Assembly (NCBI GenBank): GCA_041690255.1
Contig: JAWLHU010000001.1
Location: 62,001-126,000, forward strand
Length of the DNA: 64,000 nucleotides
Direction of reading: 5' to 3'
From: JAWLHU01 sp041690255
GTDB taxonomy: Bacteria; Bacillota; Sulfobacillia; Symbiobacteriales; Symbiobacteriaceae
The notes below the pieces were generated by a model that was given only the letters and a program-made list of their open reading frames with translations, was not told where the DNA came from and ran no database searches. Below, piece by piece: positions 57,366 to 64,000 of the stretch. Within the stretch, counting starts at the first letter, position 1. The number at the start of each line of letters is the position of its first letter. A program made the position numbers and the translations under genes.

Positions 57366-57394
57366 ATCGTACTTACATGTAAGTCAGTTGTCAA
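57366..57394 (-). promoter_or_regulatory. tetR promoter with embedded operator
   Basis: Leftward TTGACA (57394-57389), 17 bp, TACGAT (57371-57366). The perfect 14-bp palindrome ACTTACATGTAAGT (57371-57384) fills the spacer, the classic TetR repressor arrangement. Confidence 0.88.
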
Positions 57395-57432
57395 GCCCCT
57401 CATTTTCTCGGTGCCTGTGGGTGACCGTGTAC

Positions 57433-57461
57433 TTGCACCTTCATCCCACGGGTGGTACGGT
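57433..57461 (+). promoter_or_regulatory. Promoter of ecfA1-ecfA2-ecfT-truA
   Basis: TTGCAC (57433-57438), 17 bp, TACGGT (57456-57461), 30 nt before the apparent ecfA1 start. Moderate match. Confidence 0.6.
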
Positions 57462-57491
57462 TAAGAGAGGACCCTCTGGGAGGCGTTTCCG

Positions 57492-58337
57492 ATACTCATA
57501 GACGTAGACAAGATCGCATTTGCATACCCCACCGGCCCTTCCGGGACGACCACACTCGCCCTCGATGGCGTCAGCTTCACCGTTGAGCAGGGTGAGTTTG
57601 TCGCGGTCCTTGGCATGAACGGATCAGGCAAGTCAACGCTGGCCCGGCATCTGAACGCCCTGCTTCTCCCGACCGAGGGGCATGTCCGGGTCGACGGCAT
57701 GGAGACCACGGACGAGAAGAACCTCTGGGCAATCCGGGACAGGATCGGCATGGTCTTTCAGAACCCTGATAACCAGATCGTGGCTGCGGTGGTGGAGGAA
57801 GATGTCGCCTTCGGCCCCGAAAACCAGGGGCAGCCCTCAGACGAGATCATCCGGCGGGTGGAGGAGGCGCTGACCGCGGTGGGCATGTTGGCTCATCGGG
57901 AGCGATCACCGCACCTCCTGAGCGGTGGCCAGAAGCAGCGGGTCGCCATTGCCGGTGCTCTAGCGCTGAAACCAACCTGCTTGGTGCTCGACGAGCCGAC
58001 CGCCATGCTGGATCCCTCTGGCCGTGCCGAGGTGCTCCAGGTGGTCCAGCGGCTGAACCGGGAACTGGGCATGGCGGTGGTCTGGATCACGCACTTCATG
58101 GAGGAGGCCGCCCTGGCCGACAGGCTTGTCGTCATGGCCGGAGGGAAAGTCCAACTAGAGGGAACGCCCCGCGAGGTCTTCCGGCAGGCGAACCGCCTCC
58201 GTGAGCTCCGCCTCGATGTCCCGCCTGCAGTACAGGCGGCTGAGCGACTACGGGCGGAAGGGGTTCCGGTCCCCGATTCCGTTCTGACCCTGGAGGAACT
58301 GGTGGAGGCACTATGCCAATTATCTTCGAAGCAGTAA
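57492..58337 (+). CDS. ecfA1: Energy-coupling factor ATPase EcfA1, apparent ATA start
   Basis: 281 aa. The frame is open from a TAA at 57462, but no ATG, GTG, TTG or CTG occurs before the ATG at 57615, which lies inside the Walker A motif (GMNGSGKST, residues 41-49) and so cannot be the start. An ATA at 57492 lies exactly 8 nt after GGGAGG and gives a normal N-terminus (xLIDVDKIAFAYPTG). Q-loop (VFQNPDNQ), LSGGQKQR signature, Walker B (CLVLDEPTAML) and switch His (WITHF) are intact. It powers vitamin-uptake ECF transporters with EcfA2 and EcfT. A sequencing error at the start codon is the alternative. Confidence 0.9.
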   Translation: MLIDVDKIAFAYPTGPSGTTTLALDGVSFTVEQGEFVAVLGMNGSGKSTLARHLNALLLPTEGHVRVDGMETTDEKNLWAIRDRIGMVFQNPDNQIVAAVVEEDVAFGPENQGQPSDEIIRRVEEALTAVGMLAHRERSPHLLSGGQKQRVAIAGALALKPTCLVLDEPTAMLDPSGRAEVLQVVQRLNRELGMAVVWITHFMEEAALADRLVVMAGGKVQLEGTPREVFRQANRLRELRLDVPPAVQAAERLRAEGVPVPDSVLTLEELVEALCQLSSKQ

Positions 58338-59170
58338 GCCATACCTATCAGCCCGGGACACCCTTTGAATGGCACGCACTCGATTCCGTCTCGCTGACCA
58401 TCCCGGACGGGGAGCTATGGGGGATCATTGGGCCGACTGGGTCCGGCAAGTCGACACTGATCCAGCACATGAACGGCCTTCTGCAGCCGACCAAGGGCCG
58501 GGTTCTGGTCGACGGGATCGACCTTTCTGACCGAAAGGCCAACATGAAGGCGGTCCGTCAGAAGGTAGGCCTCGTCTTTCAGTACCCCGAGTACCAGCTC
58601 TTCGGCGAGAGCATTTACGAGGATATCGCCTTCGGCCCCCGTAATATGAAGCTGGACGCGGCCGAGGTTGATCGCCGGGTCCTGATGGCCATGGAGCGAG
58701 TGGGTCTTGACCCGTCCATGCGGGACCGCTCCCCATTCGGACTCTCGGGCGGTCAGGCCCGCCGGGTAGCCCTGGCCGGTGTGCTGGCCATGGAGCCCCG
58801 CACCCTGATCCTCGATGAGCCTACCGCCGGATTGGATCCGCGGGGGCGTGAGGAGATTCTCGCCCTGATCCGTGCCTTCCCTGCACTGGGTATATCCGTG
58901 ATCCTCGTCTCTCATTCCATGGACGATATCGCTCTGAACGCAGACCAGGTCCTGGTGATGCACAAGGGTCGCGTCCACATGCAGGGGACACCCCGAGAGC
59001 TCTTTGCCCGGGGTGACGAGCTGAAGGCGATTGGGCTGGACGTGCCGGCGGCTGTTCGTCTGGCGGAGATGCTCCGGGCCAGGGGCTGGCACCTCCCGAA
59101 CGACCTTGTCACCATGGATCAGGCGGTTGCGGCGATTGTCGCTACCCTGAAGGGAGGTGGCGACCGGTGA
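58313..59170 (+). CDS. ecfA2: Energy-coupling factor ATPase EcfA2
   Basis: 285 aa, ATG at 58313, overlapping ecfA1 by 25 nt. Walker A GPTGSGKST (40-48), Q-loop VFQYPEYQLF, signature LSGGQARR, Walker B TLILDEPTAGLD and switch VSHSMDD. Partner of EcfA1 in the heterodimeric ATPase. The signature has A instead of the usual KQ/MR pattern (GGQARR), a mild variation. Confidence 0.95.
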   Translation: MPIIFEAVSHTYQPGTPFEWHALDSVSLTIPDGELWGIIGPTGSGKSTLIQHMNGLLQPTKGRVLVDGIDLSDRKANMKAVRQKVGLVFQYPEYQLFGESIYEDIAFGPRNMKLDAAEVDRRVLMAMERVGLDPSMRDRSPFGLSGGQARRVALAGVLAMEPRTLILDEPTAGLDPRGREEILALIRAFPALGISVILVSHSMDDIALNADQVLVMHKGRVHMQGTPRELFARGDELKAIGLDVPAAVRLAEMLRARGWHLPNDLVTMDQAVAAIVATLKGGGDR

Positions 59171-59976
59171 ACCTTCGCAGCGTAACGGTCGGCCAATACT
59201 TCCCCAGTGACTCGCTCATGCACCGGCTCGATCCCCGGGTCAAGATCACCGGGGTTGGACTGCTCAGCGTGGCGATCTTCCTGCCGAAGGCGTGGCCCGG
59301 CTACCTGGCGGTCTTCCTCTTCACCGTCGTGTCTCTCATGATCTCGCGCGTGCCCTTCCTCATGATTCTGAGGGGCCTGCGACCGATTCTTTTCTTCCTG
59401 GCGTTCACCGCCCTCTTCAACCTCTTCCTGACCCCAGGTGAGGAGCTGTTCCACATATGGAAGCTGACGGCGACTCGGGAAGGTCTGATTCTCTCCATCC
59501 TGACCGCGGTCCGACTGGTCCTGCTGGTCACCCTTGCCTCTCTCCTGACCTTAACCACATCGCCGATTCGGTTGACCGATGGCCTGGAACGAATACTCCG
59601 GCCGCTGAAGCCGATCGGTGTTCCGGCCCACGAACTGGCGCTCATGATGACGATCGCCTTGCGCTTCATTCCGACGCTGACCGAAGAGGCCGATCGGATC
59701 ATGCGAGCGCAGATGGCCCGTGGCGCCGAGATCCAGTCCGGCGGGATCGCCGCTCGGATCAAGGGGCTGATCCCGGTGCTGGTACCGCTCTTCGTGGCCG
59801 CCTTCCGCCGGGCCGATGAGCTGGCCACTGCCATGGAAGCCCGTGGCTATCGGGGTGGCGACGGTCGGACCCGCATGCGGGAGCTTGCCTTCGCCCGGCG
59901 GGACCTCGCGGCCATGGTGGTCCTGCTGGCCTTTGTGGGCCTTGTTGCCGGGCTACGGTTCACCGGGCTCGGATAG
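59167..59976 (+). CDS. ecfT: Energy-coupling factor transmembrane protein EcfT
   Basis: 269 aa from the GTG at 59167, overlapping ecfA2 by 4 nt. About six membrane helices; coupling-helix motifs with Ala-Arg-Gly (MRAQMARGAEI and TAMEARGYRGG) that insert into the two ATPases. Together with EcfA1/A2 it forms a shared module for several S components, none of which is in the window. Confidence 0.95.
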   Translation: MNLRSVTVGQYFPSDSLMHRLDPRVKITGVGLLSVAIFLPKAWPGYLAVFLFTVVSLMISRVPFLMILRGLRPILFFLAFTALFNLFLTPGEELFHIWKLTATREGLILSILTAVRLVLLVTLASLLTLTTSPIRLTDGLERILRPLKPIGVPAHELALMMTIALRFIPTLTEEADRIMRAQMARGAEIQSGGIAARIKGLIPVLVPLFVAAFRRADELATAMEARGYRGGDGRTRMRELAFARRDLAAMVVLLAFVGLVAGLRFTGLG

Positions 59977-59998
59977 CCCGCGCCCACGGAGGGGTCGT

Positions 59999-60793
59999 AT
60001 GCGTACGATTAAGCTGACCTTGCAGTATGACGGCACCCGATTTGCCGGCTTCCAGCGCCAGCCCAACGGGCTGGCGGTCCAGGAGCGGCTGGAGGAGGCC
60101 CTGCGGGCGATCACCGGCGACCCCGAGGCCCGCATCGGCGCTGCTGCCGGCCGAACCGACTCAGGGGTCCACGCACGCGGCCAGGTGGTCCACATTCGCA
60201 CTGACAGTTCCATTCCGATCGACCGCTGGCCTTATGCCCTGAACAGCAGACTCCCCGCCGACCTGGTGGTGACGCAGGCCGAGGTTGTGCCCGATGAGTT
60301 CCATGCCCGCTACTGGGCCCTGGAGAAGCGCTACCGCTACACCTTTGAGGTGGCGCCTTTTCCATCGCCGATGAACCGGCTCTACGCCTACCACACCAAC
60401 CTGGCGCCCGACCTGGGGCGCATGGAGGAGGCGGCAGCGCTCCTGCGAGGGCCCCATGACTTCGCGGCATTCCGCTCCGCAGGGGGTGCGGCGAAGACAT
60501 CGAACCGTACGATCACACGGCTGATGCTGACCGCTGCTCCACCCTTCATCTACATGGATGTGGCGGCAGATGGCTTCCTCTACAACATGGTCCGTATCCT
60601 GGCCGGGACGTTGCTGGAGGTAGGAACGGCCCGCCGGACGGTGGATGATGTTGCCAGGGCACTGGCCTCGGGCGACCGGCGCCTGGCGGGCAGGACACTT
60701 CCATCGCATGGGCTCTGTCTGGAAGAGGTTATCTATGGCGATGGCCCCAAGCGTCCCCCCTGGGCAACCGACGGAGAGGAGGATGCCGAGTGA
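59999..60793 (+). CDS. truA: tRNA pseudouridine(38-40) synthase TruA
   Basis: 264 aa from the ATG at 59999 after GGAGGGG. Catalytic Asp54 in GRTDSGVHA, and RYRYTFEV and FLYNMVRI motifs. Modifies the anticodon stem-loop. Order ecfT-truA-rplM is the Bacillus order, apart from the HAD gene. Confidence 0.96.
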   Translation: MRTIKLTLQYDGTRFAGFQRQPNGLAVQERLEEALRAITGDPEARIGAAAGRTDSGVHARGQVVHIRTDSSIPIDRWPYALNSRLPADLVVTQAEVVPDEFHARYWALEKRYRYTFEVAPFPSPMNRLYAYHTNLAPDLGRMEEAAALLRGPHDFAAFRSAGGAAKTSNRTITRLMLTAAPPFIYMDVAADGFLYNMVRILAGTLLEVGTARRTVDDVARALASGDRRLAGRTLPSHGLCLEEVIYGDGPKRPPWATDGEEDAE

Positions 60794-61455
60794 CAGCGTG
60801 GCTCTTTGTCGATGGACGCGGCGTGCTCTTCGAGGTCGCCTCGCGGCCCGAGCGGGCGCGCAAGGCGCTGCCAGCCGGCGTAGAGGTAGCCGAGGCCGCC
60901 CTGCGAGCAGCCCTCGCAACTGCCGATGCCGCGGTCCCCGGGTACGACGAGATCCACTCGGAGAAGGATGAGCGAGACTACTGGGTCGCCTACTGGCGGG
61001 TGGTTCTGCGGGATCTGGGCCTGCCTGAGTCCTACGCCCCAGTCATGCACCGACAGGCGCTCTGGGCGCAGCACAGCCGGGTCTACCCCGAGGTCCCCGA
61101 GGTCTTCGGCCGCCTGAGCGACGCCGGCTTTCGGATCGGGCTCATTTCGAACGGGCCGCCCACGGTCTCGCTGGGACTCAGCCAGATGGGGCTGCTCTAC
61201 TTCTTCGACAGCGTGACCGCCAGCAGTGAGGTCGGCTATCGCAAGCCCGACCCGCGCATCTACCGGCTGGCCATGGCCACGGCGGGCGTCCAGCCGGCCA
61301 GCGCCTGGTTTGTCGATGATCAACCGATGCACGTTCAGGCGGCCATCGCCCTTGGGATGCGGGGCCTTCTCATCGATCGAGCGGGTCAAAGGGGCGATAT
61401 CACGACATTGAGTGATCTCCCCGCCAAGATGAAGCAGATGGTAGATGGGGCCTAG
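60790..61455 (+). CDS. HAD-superfamily hydrolase-like protein
   Basis: 221 aa from the GTG at 60790, overlapping truA by 4 nt. Motif I is VDGRGVLF (Asp8 as nucleophile) but the second Asp of DxD is Arg10; motif II ISNG, motif III Lys in RKPDPRIY and motif IV FVDDQ are present. Loss of the general acid Asp weakens a phosphatase assignment; haloacid-dehalogenase-like or altered chemistry is possible. Substrate unknown. Confidence 0.8.
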   Translation: MTAWLFVDGRGVLFEVASRPERARKALPAGVEVAEAALRAALATADAAVPGYDEIHSEKDERDYWVAYWRVVLRDLGLPESYAPVMHRQALWAQHSRVYPEVPEVFGRLSDAGFRIGLISNGPPTVSLGLSQMGLLYFFDSVTASSEVGYRKPDPRIYRLAMATAGVQPASAWFVDDQPMHVQAAIALGMRGLLIDRAGQRGDITTLSDLPAKMKQMVDGA

Positions 61456-61466
61456 AGCCGCGTGGC

Positions 61467-61496
61467 TTGACAGTGGTTCCGTCGCCAATGTATACT
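61467..61496 (+). promoter_or_regulatory. Promoter of rplM-rpsI
   Basis: TTGACA (61467-61472), 18 bp, TATACT (61491-61496), about 155 nt before rplM. Confidence 0.85.
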
Positions 61497-61502
61497 AGTG
61501 TG

Positions 61503-61648
61503 CGTTGACCTCGCACCCGCGTGTGTCGAGTTCAGACCAGGAGCGACCTGGACCTCACGTGACACCCGAGTATAAGCGTGTACGCCAGGCGCCGACCGAT
61601 GGAAATAGATGGCCCCCCATCGACCCATCTTCCGTAGGAGGGAATATA
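61503..61648 (+). promoter_or_regulatory. rplM leader, candidate L13-leader RNA
   Basis: About 145 nt of untranslated leader between the start site and the rplM GTG, with GC-rich repeats (for example CCAGG/CCTGG near 61538-61552). Firmicute rplM operons often carry an L13-leader; the consensus could not be verified by eye. Confidence 0.45.
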
Positions 61649-62080
61649 GTGAGCACTACGTTCATGGCCAATCCGCAGAACGTCGAGCGGAAGTGGTTTG
61701 TGGTCGACGCCGAGGGCAAGACCCTGGGCCGTCTGGCCTCCCAGGTCGCCGCCATTCTGCGTGGCAAGCACAAGCCGACTTTCACCCCGCATGTTGACTG
61801 CGGTGACTTTGTGGTCATCGTGAATGCGGAGAAGATCCAGGTTACCGGCAACAAGGTCGCCGACAAGGTCTACCTGCGCCACACCGGCTATCCCGGTGGC
61901 CAGAAGTCGATCACCTTCGGCCGCCTGATCGAGACCCGCCCGATCCGCGTCCTGGAGCTCGCCATTAAGGGCATGCTTCCCCACAACCGGCTCGGCCGGC
62001 AGATGTACCGCAAGCTGAAGGTGTACGCTGGTCCGGAGCACCCGCATGCGGCGCAGAAGCCCGAGAAGCTGGAGATCTAA
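61649..62080 (+). CDS. rplM: 50S ribosomal protein L13
   Basis: 143 aa from the GTG at 61649 with TAGGAGG 7 nt upstream, aligning VSTTFMANPQNVERKWFVVD with the family start. KGMLPHNRLGRQMYRKLKVY is diagnostic. Frames beginning earlier lie in the leader. Confidence 0.97.
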   Translation: MSTTFMANPQNVERKWFVVDAEGKTLGRLASQVAAILRGKHKPTFTPHVDCGDFVVIVNAEKIQVTGNKVADKVYLRHTGYPGGQKSITFGRLIETRPIRVLELAIKGMLPHNRLGRQMYRKLKVYAGPEHPHAAQKPEKLEI

Positions 62081-62099
62081 GAAAGGAGGCGTGTAACCT

Positions 62100-62495
62100 A
62101 TGACGACCCTGACGCAGTTTTGGGGCACCGGCCGGCGCAAGAACGCCGTCGCCCGGGCTCGCCTGGTTCCCGGCACTGGTACCTATTCCGTCAACGGCCG
62201 CAGCCTCGAGGACTACTTCGGCCTGCAGACCCTGCAGATGCTCGTTGAGAGCCCGCTGAATGTGGCTGGCGTTAATGGTAAGTACGATGTCTACCTGAAT
62301 GTCCTCGGTGGTGGCGTCTCCGGTCAGGCTGGCGCCTGCCGTCATGCGATCGCCCGGGCCCTCCTGAAGGTGGATGCCACCTTCCGCCCTGGCCTGAAGC
62401 AGGCTGGCTACCTCACCCGTGACCCCCGTATGAAGGAGCGCCGCAAGTACGGCCTGAAGAAGGCCCGTAAGCGCCCGCAGTTCTCCAAGCGCTAA
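62100..62495 (+). CDS. rpsI: 30S ribosomal protein S9
   Basis: 131 aa, ATG at 62100 after AAAGGAGG. WGTGRRKNAVARARLVPGTG and the C-terminal KKARKRPQFSKR tail, whose Arg contacts P-site tRNA. Ends the rplM operon. Confidence 0.98.
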   Translation: MTTLTQFWGTGRRKNAVARARLVPGTGTYSVNGRSLEDYFGLQTLQMLVESPLNVAGVNGKYDVYLNVLGGGVSGQAGACRHAIARALLKVDATFRPGLKQAGYLTRDPRMKERRKYGLKKARKRPQFSKR

Positions 62496-62507
62496 TGGCG
62501 ACACAAG

Positions 62508-62537
62508 GCCCGTGGCAGCAATGCCACGGGCTTTTTT
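62508..62537 (+). terminator. Terminator of rplM-rpsI
   Basis: A perfect 10-bp stem GCCCGTGGCA/TGCCACGGGC with a GCAA tetraloop, then TTTTTT. Confidence 0.95.
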
Positions 62538-62590
62538 CCTGAACGGCATGACCGAATCGTTCGTCTAAGCATACGAGGAGTGAGGCTGGC

Positions 62591-62938
62591 ATGCGAGAGG
62601 GATTCGCTGAATGGGTGCGAAGCTACCGCACCGTGTTGTGGATCGCCCCGGTTGCCCTACTGATGATCGCCCTCGGCGGCATGATCCACGCGCGGGTGGC
62701 CGGTCTGCCGGTGCTGGAGACCATCCTGACCTGGGCTGAATGGTTTGCGGCCATCCTCTTCCTGCCGATCATCGCCACCATCGGGACACAGCTTCGGGGT
62801 CCGTCGCGGGGTATGGGCCAACCCACAAGACCGGCGCTGGTCAGCATGGGCTACGTGCTGGCTCTCCTGGTCTTTGGAGCGGATCTGCTTGTCCGGGCCG
62901 TTCTGGGGCTGGGGTGGGAACCCTTTTTGCTCAGCTAG
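62591..62938 (+). CDS. 115-aa membrane protein, unknown (paralogue of 31334-31756)
   Basis: ATG at 62591 after GAGGAGTGAGG. Three hydrophobic segments (about 15-33, 44-68, 84-108) and shared end motifs with the 31.3-kb protein: YRTVLW near the N-terminus and ADLLVRAVLGLGWEPF at the C-terminus. The middle loop is shorter. Family not recognised. It stands between rpsI and cwlD. Confidence 0.72.
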   Translation: MREGFAEWVRSYRTVLWIAPVALLMIALGGMIHARVAGLPVLETILTWAEWFAAILFLPIIATIGTQLRGPSRGMGQPTRPALVSMGYVLALLVFGADLLVRAVLGLGWEPFLLS

Positions 62939-62989
62939 TGTAATCTCCCCTCACGACCGCATAGGTTTTCCCTGCAAGGAGGGAGGCCG

Positions 62990-63721
62990 GTGCGTGAGCA
63001 ACGTATACGCCAGGCTACACTCGTGGGCCTGGCGGTCTTTTTTTTGGCGACGCTGATCCGGACGACATGGGTACTGGGGGCTCCCGTACGAGAGGCGACG
63101 GCTGAACTGGCCGATCTGGCGCCGCACCTTCAGGGGCTGGTGGTCGTGGTGGATCCCGGTCACGGTGGTTCTGATCCCGGTGCGGTGGTGAAGGGGACCC
63201 GGGAGAAGGACCTGACCCTGAACATCGGCCTTCTCCTGAAGGCGCTCCTGGAGGAGCAGGGCGCCAAGGTGGTCATGACCCGCACGACCGATAAGGATCT
63301 GGGTGGGACGATCCGCGAGGAACTGAGCCGGCGGGTCGCGATTGTCAAGGAGAGCCGGGCCGACCTGTACGTCTCGATTCACGCCAACCGGGACTCCTGC
63401 AATTGCTGGGGGGCCCAGACCTTCTACCAGAAGGCGGGCACGCCGGAGGGGAAGGCGCTGGCCATGGCGATTCAGGATCAGCTACGGCGCCTTACCCCGA
63501 CGACCCGTCATGCACTGGCGGCCGATTACTACGTGCTCCGCACCTCACCCGTGCCATCCGCCATTGTGGAGGTCGGCTTCCTGACCAGTGGCCAGGAGCA
63601 TGCGAAGCTCCTGCAGCCGGATTATCAGAAGGTCCTCGCTACGGCGATCGCTCTGGGAATTGCGGACTACAGGAAGGCCCGGGCATCGGGCCAGTCTCCT
63701 GGAAAGGTGCCCGGCGAATAG
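62990..63721 (+). CDS. cwlD: N-acetylmuramoyl-L-alanine amidase CwlD-like
   Basis: 243 aa from the GTG at 62990 after GGAGGGAGG. N-terminal membrane anchor or signal (about 8-30), then an Amidase_3 domain: VVVDPGHGGSDPG (His58), Glu72 in EKDLTL, YVSIHANRD (His131), and catalytic Glu194 in IVEVGF. In Bacillus CwlD helps make spore-cortex muramic-delta-lactam and lies downstream of rpsI, as here. Suggests a sporulating host. Confidence 0.9.
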   Translation: MREQRIRQATLVGLAVFFLATLIRTTWVLGAPVREATAELADLAPHLQGLVVVVDPGHGGSDPGAVVKGTREKDLTLNIGLLLKALLEEQGAKVVMTRTTDKDLGGTIREELSRRVAIVKESRADLYVSIHANRDSCNCWGAQTFYQKAGTPEGKALAMAIQDQLRRLTPTTRHALAADYYVLRTSPVPSAIVEVGFLTSGQEHAKLLQPDYQKVLATAIALGIADYRKARASGQSPGKVPGE

Positions 63722-63815
63722 GGACGAGATCGAGGAAATGGGTGCGGCGCGGAGGAATCCGCCGGGTGGGTCACGAACCCCTTTGCGTCGAAGAAGGCCA
63801 GAGGGGGAAACCACG

Positions 63816-64000
63816 TTGCATCGCAACCTGAATTATGGCTGGATAGATGTGATCACCTCGGGCAGCATGTATGCCGGCAAGACGACGGAACTGATCCGAC
63901 GGGTGCGGAACTTTATTCTTGCGAAGCGGACGGCGGCGGTCTTCCAGCCACGCATGGCGGCCCGTTTCACGGAAGATGAGGTGATCATCTCGCATGACGG
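63816..64000 (+). CDS. tdk: Thymidine kinase, 5' part
   Basis: TTG start at 63816 with GAGGGGG 9 nt upstream; open to the right edge (61 codons visible). GWIDVITSGSMYAGKTTELI contains the P-loop (GSMYAGKT) of the type II thymidine kinase family, followed by RRVRNFILAKRTAAVFQP and the EDEVIISHD segment. In most homologues the loop is GPMFSGKS, so SMYAGKT is a variant. Salvage of thymidine to dTMP. Truncated by the window. Confidence 0.82.
   Translation, partial: MHRNLNYGWIDVITSGSMYAGKTTELIRRVRNFILAKRTAAVFQPRMAARFTEDEVIISHD

Overview
The window is a roughly 60% GC bacterial chromosome segment from what looks like a deep-branching, spore-forming, high-GC Firmicute of the Symbiobacterium type. 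This rests on the rpoBC - L7Ae-like - rpsL - rpsG - fusA - tuf - S10/spc/alpha - ecfA1A2T - truA - rplM - rpsI - cwlD order (Bacillus/Clostridium-like), a CwlD-type germination amidase, strong AGGAGG ribosome binding sites with many GTG and TTG starts, and zinc-ribbon forms of L33, L36, S14 and S4. The genus is an inference. No insertion sequence, prophage, CRISPR array or rRNA is visible.

Region 1 (1-18,600) is accessory and metabolic. A secreted RCC1-repeat protein runs off the left edge. A leftward operon (10,979 to 2,940) encodes a membrane-bound, Tat-exported, selenocysteine-containing formate dehydrogenase: fdhD-like, the alpha subunit with an in-frame TGA read as Sec195 and a SECIS hairpin, a four-cluster Fe-S subunit, cytochrome b, a 58-aa zinc protein, an unknown 135-aa protein, fdhE, and a NuoF-like flavin/Fe-S protein. 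Rightward and divergent lie a NarX/NarL-like two-component pair and an MFS transporter/ArsR-type regulator operon. Leftward again are a chemoreceptor-like membrane protein and a second fdhD. The operon-borne FdhD lacks the sulfur-carrying cysteine; the distant one keeps it.

Region 2 (18,579-31,100) holds tRNA-fMet, rpmG, tRNA-Trp, secE, nusG, rplKA, two tiny overlapping unknown genes, rplJL behind an L10-type leader, and rpoBC. RpoB carries a tail of about 180 mostly acidic residues.

Region 3 (31,100-34,130) is an insertion-like block: a small membrane protein, a lipoprotein on the minus strand, an RsmC/YbxB-like methyltransferase behind an attenuator, and an L7Ae-like protein.

Region 4 (34,177-55,700) is the str, S10, spc and alpha ribosomal protein clusters with secY, adk, map, a KOW protein, infA, and rpsD inside the alpha cluster. 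Several intergenic spaces of 130-310 nt are rich in inverted repeats and are candidate autoregulatory leaders (before fusA, rplC, rplN, rpsH, adk, rpsM, rpoA). S3 carries an RGG/DR-rich tail.

Region 5 (55,700-64,000) has a quinone-oxidoreductase-like gene with a TetR repressor sharing an operator, then the ECF transporter core (ecfA1, apparently with an AUA start, ecfA2, ecfT), truA, a HAD-like protein, rplM, rpsI, a membrane protein paralogous to the one at 31.3 kb, cwlD and the start of a thymidine kinase gene. Together the window supplies translation, transcription and secretion machinery plus an anaerobic/microaerobic formate-oxidising respiratory module with its own maturation and regulatory genes.
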